Assembly (NCBI GenBank): GCA_934462885.1
Contig: CAKSJC010000062.1
Span: forward strand, 1 to 8,834
Source: an uncultured Eubacteriales bacterium
Lineage (GTDB): Bacteria > Bacillota > Clostridia > Oscillospirales > CAG-272
Length of the DNA stretch: 8,834 nt
Reading direction: 5' to 3'
Part shown: piece after piece, positions 7,031 through 8,834 of the stretch
Layout of the letters: every line of letters starts with the position of its first letter
How positions within the stretch are numbered: position 1 is the stretch's first letter
The notes under the pieces: model-generated
What the model saw: only the letters and a program-made list of their open reading frames with translations
Database searches by the model: none
Told to the model about the DNA's origin: nothing
Translations under genes and position numbers: made by a program

Positions 7031-7762
7031 CTATATTTTCTTTGCTATTTGTTTTCTGAGTCTCGTTATTATTCTCTTTTCAAGTCTTGAGATATATGAC
7101 TGTGAAATACCGAGTTTTTCCGCGACTTCTTTTTGAGTCAGTTCCCTTCCTCCGCGAAGTCCGTATCTGAGTTCGATTATTTCCCGTTCACGCTTTTCAA
7201 GTCCCGCCACAGCTTCACGTACGGTTTTTTCATCCTCGTTCCGTTCGAGCTCGCTCCCGACAGGTCCGTCGCCGGAATCAAGTATATCAGACAAAAGAAG
7301 TTCATTTCCATCCCAGTCCGTATTCAGCGGCTCGTCTATGGAAAGATCTCCTTTATGCGACGCGTTTTTTCTTATGTACATCAAAATCTCGTTTTCAATA
7401 CATCTCGATGCATATGTCGCCAACTTTATGCCACGGTCTGTTTTATAAGTGTTTATCGCTTTTATGAGGCCTATGGTGCCTATCGAAATCAGGTCCTCTA
7501 TCCCGGTTCCGCAGCCCTCGAATTTCTTTGCAATGTATACCACAAGTCTCAGATTATGTTTTATAAGAATGTCAGCAAGCGAGCGGTCTTCGTCGAATCT
7601 CCTTAAAACATCAGCCTCTTCTTCGGAAGAAAGAGGGGGCGGAAGTATTTCCGGACCGTTTATATAATAACATCCGCCCTCTCCCCAGAATGCAAGCATC
7701 ATTTTCCCCATATTTGTACGGAAATCGGAAACAAAATCAATCAGTGACGATTTGAGCTTCAT
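7031..7762 (-). CDS. sigE: Sporulation sigma factor SigE (pro-sigma-E)
   Basis: First mother-cell-specific sigma factor of endospore formation. It is made as an inactive precursor and cleaved by the SpoIIGA protease encoded upstream. The 243 residues align end to end with the family. Residues 1-32 are the pro-sequence, and the processing region GGCYYINGPEILPPPLS (29-45) parallels the B. subtilis site, where cleavage falls between the two tyrosines (here Y32/Y33, by analogy). Region 2 (about 67-137) holds LVVYIAKKFE, IEDLISIGTIGLIKAINTY and KLATYASRCIENEILMY; then LSIDEPLNTDWDGNELLLSD (140-159). Region 4 (about 185-240) has the helix-turn-helix LTQKEVAEKLGISQSYISRLEKR. AAAGGA lies six bases before the ATG. 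It is the second gene of the spoIIG operon, 33 bp after spoIIGA. No convincing terminator follows the stop codon. Confidence 0.97.
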   Translation of the reverse strand: MKLKSSLIDFVSDFRTNMGKMMLAFWGEGGCYYINGPEILPPPLSSEEEADVLRRFDEDRSLADILIKHNLRLVVYIAKKFEGCGTGIEDLISIGTIGLIKAINTYKTDRGIKLATYASRCIENEILMYIRKNASHKGDLSIDEPLNTDWDGNELLLSDILDSGDGPVGSELERNEDEKTVREAVAGLEKREREIIELRYGLRGGRELTQKEVAEKLGISQSYISRLEKRIITRLRKQIAKKI

Positions 7763-7795
7763 ATTATTCCTTTCTGCGTCTATCCGCCATATATT

Positions 7796-8596
7796 TCATT
7801 TACAGAGTGCAGCGGGAACTATACCGTCGTATTCTCCGAATCTTTTCTCAGTTTCTGCCAACGCAACGACTGCCGAGACTTCTTTTTTGTTTATATATAT
7901 ATGATCCGGGATAAAGCCGCGCAACAGTTTCTCGCCTTCTATCCCGTTTACAGGGACAAGTCTTAGTTTTACTCCGCGAACATTTTCTCTTATCATCAGA
8001 GCGGTTTCCGGAACGCTCTTCTCTCTTACGATAACAACCGGCAAAGAGGATATTGGCTCCGAGACAATACATCCGCTGTCAGAAAGAGCCGTTATCCTTT
8101 CGTTTATTCCGTTCACATCAAACTCAATCTGTGCGGACGATGTCTTTCTTTTCCTCTTAAAAATACGAGTAATAAAAACCGACATCGCAAAACATATTGC
8201 AAACAATGTAAAAAAACCCTCTCCGCCGCTATAACGATCGTTTTTGCCAAACGACATAAGATACGTCATTATGCCGCCTCCAAGTATTCCCAATCCGTAA
8301 ACGCAAAGAGAATCGCGAAAAAAAGCCAATAAGCTTTCGCATCCGCCGAAAGCAATATATGTCATGGCAAACGAAATTAAAACTGTACCGATAAGTGAAA
8401 CGACATGTTCGGTTTTTATTAATTCCTCAAAAATGTTAAGCGCTGTTCCCGAAAAGGCGCCTACTGCCGCTCCGGCAGCCAAACGCCATTTTTTTGCTTT
8501 TTTATCCGAAATGATCCCCAAGATGTACAATGTCAAAAAGTCCATACTGAAATTTATAATAAACAGTATATCTGCATACAGAATAATCTTTTTCAC
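7796..8596 (-). CDS. spoIIGA: Sporulation sigma-E processing peptidase SpoIIGA
   Basis: Membrane-embedded aspartic-type protease that removes the pro-sequence of SigE after asymmetric division. The N-terminal half (about 1-147) is hydrophobic with roughly five membrane segments, beginning YADILFIINFSMDFL, the usual SpoIIGA opening. The C-terminal half is soluble and carries a D-S-G triad (D173 in LSDSGC), matching the catalytic Asp loop usually written DTG. RLVPVNGI and LRGFIPDHIYI resemble conserved C-terminal blocks. Length is 266 residues from the GTG at 8596, slightly short for the family. The frame opens at a TTG at 8635, but that lies upstream of the predicted -10 box and has no ribosome binding site. 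The GTG itself overlaps the GGGGGGGTGA motif; an ATT at 8585-8587 has better spacing and matches the family N-terminus. Upstream of and co-transcribed with sigE. Confidence 0.93.
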   Translation of the reverse strand: MKKIILYADILFIINFSMDFLTLYILGIISDKKAKKWRLAAGAAVGAFSGTALNIFEELIKTEHVVSLIGTVLISFAMTYIAFGGCESLLAFFRDSLCVYGLGILGGGIMTYLMSFGKNDRYSGGEGFFTLFAICFAMSVFITRIFKRKRKTSSAQIEFDVNGINERITALSDSGCIVSEPISSLPVVIVREKSVPETALMIRENVRGVKLRLVPVNGIEGEKLLRGFIPDHIYINKKEVSAVVALAETEKRFGEYDGIVPAALCK

Positions 8597-8602
8597 CCCC
8601 CC
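8593..8602 (-). promoter_or_regulatory. Unusual G-run ribosome binding site of spoIIGA
   Basis: GGGGGGGTGA on the minus strand differs from GGAGGTGA by one base in its core. It overlaps the GTG start candidate (8594-8596) and ends five bases before an ATT codon (8585-8587), so it bears on which start is used. Confidence 0.5.
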
Positions 8603-8614
8603 GACGTCTTTTAG

Positions 8615-8648
8615 ATTATAGCTTTTACTTGACAAAAGATTATGTCAA
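8615..8648 (-). promoter_or_regulatory. spoIIG-type promoter with 22-bp spacer
   Basis: Perfect TTGACA (8643-8648) and perfect TATAAT (8615-8620) are separated by exactly 22 bp on the minus strand, directly before spoIIGA. The B. subtilis spoIIG promoter is known for the same 22-bp spacing and needs Spo0A~P for activity with sigma-A. The predicted start lies near 8608, leaving a very short leader of about 12 bases. Confidence 0.8.
8628..8637 (-). promoter_or_regulatory. Possible Spo0A box inside the spoIIG promoter
   Basis: TTTTGTCAAG on the minus strand resembles the 0A box core TTTGTCRAA (a related TTTTGACATAA lies 13 bp upstream, over the -35). The placement fits Spo0A site 2 of B. subtilis spoIIG. 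The match is approximate. Confidence 0.45.
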
Positions 8649-8694
8649 AAGAAATCGCTTGTAAATATTTCCTCTATCATGAAAATTTCTCACG

Positions 8695-8714
8695 TGCGAA
8701 AAAATTCGAAAAAA
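8695..8714 (-). promoter_or_regulatory. Tandem 10-bp repeat, possible distal Spo0A site
   Basis: On the minus strand TTTTTTCGAA is followed directly by TTTTTTCGCA, a direct repeat with a 10-bp period. The TTTCGAA core is one base from the 0A box TGTCGAA. It lies about 87-106 bp upstream of the predicted spoIIG start, roughly where site 1 lies in B. subtilis. It also sits just upstream of the tRNA -35 box, where an AT-rich UP element is an equally plausible reading. Confidence 0.35.
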
Positions 8715-8717
8715 CTC

Positions 8718-8746
8718 TTGACATATGTTAGGCGCTGTGATATAAT
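8718..8746 (+). promoter_or_regulatory. Consensus sigma-A promoter for tRNA-Pro
   Basis: Perfect TTGACA (8718-8723), 17-bp spacer and perfect TATAAT (8741-8746) with a TG extension (TGATATAAT), preceded by A-runs that look like an UP element. Transcription should start near 8753, about 20 bases before the tRNA. This is the strongest promoter in the window. Confidence 0.92.
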
Positions 8747-8773
8747 ACAAAAGCTGTCAAAACAGATTTGCAT

Positions 8774-8834
8774 CTGGGTGTGGCGCAGTTGGTAGCGCGC
8801 TACCTTGGGGTGGTAGAGGCCGCTGGTTCAAGTC
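8774..8834 (+). tRNA. tRNA-Pro (anticodon GGG), partial at right edge
   Basis: The 5' 61 bases of a tRNA are visible. They comprise acceptor strand CTGGGTG, TG at positions 8-9, D arm GCGC-AGTTGGTA-GCGC, anticodon arm CTACC-TTGGGGT-GGTAG with GGG at positions 34-36, variable region AGGCC, T-stem GCTGG and the start of the T-loop TTCAAGTC. The GGG anticodon reads CCC and C1 suits bacterial tRNA-Pro. The remainder of the T arm, the 3' acceptor strand and any CCA lie outside the window. Confidence 0.93.

Noticed and set aside
238..8621. Numerous plus-strand open frames of 60-190 codons opposite the minus-strand genes
   Set aside because: They lie antisense to strongly conserved genes, have no recognisable domains and show low-complexity Ser/Phe/Arg-rich composition typical of shadow frames.
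8597..8635. spoIIGA start at TTG 8635
   Set aside because: It would lie upstream of the predicted -10 box and transcript start, has no ribosome binding site, and the extra residues do not match SpoIIGA N-termini.
1..8834. Search for mobile elements, CRISPR arrays, toxin-antitoxin or defence genes
   Set aside because: No transposase, integrase, spaced repeats or accessory gene is visible; nearly all the sequence is accounted for by core genes with short gaps, the longest being 177 bp.

Overview
The window reads as a conserved housekeeping and sporulation block from a spore-forming, low-to-moderate GC Bacillota of the class Clostridia. The genus cannot be named from sequence alone. The evidence is a spoIIGA-sigE pair (mother-cell sporulation sigma factor and its processing protease), a SigA-type RpoD of 366 residues, a dgt-dnaG-rpoD order common in Clostridia, strong AGGAGG-type ribosome binding sites and TTGACA/TATAAT promoters. 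I see no mobile element, CRISPR array, phage gene or cargo system. This is an ordinary core region with some unusual details.

Layout: all eight complete protein genes and one partial one lie on the minus strand, so transcription runs from high to low coordinates. A partial tRNA-Pro(GGG) points the other way at the right edge. From right to left: spoIIGA and sigE form the sporulation operon spoIIG. Then comes rpmE (zinc-type ribosomal protein L31) with its own extended -10 promoter and a strong intrinsic terminator. hflX (ribosome-associated GTPase) and yigZ/yvyE (IMPACT family) follow. Next is a promoter with a perfect 11-bp palindrome, leading into dgt, dnaG and rpoD, the macromolecular synthesis operon. 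At the left edge a second RpoD-like sigma factor starts right after rpoD and runs out of the window.

How the genes work together: dgt, dnaG and rpoD link nucleotide pools, replication priming and housekeeping transcription. rpmE and hflX serve the ribosome. spoIIGA-sigE switches on mother-cell transcription after asymmetric division. The spoIIG promoter has consensus -35 and -10 hexamers separated by 22 bp, the same abnormal spacing known for the Spo0A-activated spoIIG promoter of Bacillus subtilis, and possible 0A boxes lie nearby.

Several starts were moved from the longest reading frame on ribosome-binding-site and family evidence: dnaG to a GTG, hflX to an internal ATG, rpmE to an ATG, and spoIIGA to a GTG or possibly an ATT. 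The points most worth a second look are the tandem RpoD paralogue, the spoIIG promoter with its possible ATT-started gene, and the terminator placed directly in front of hflX.
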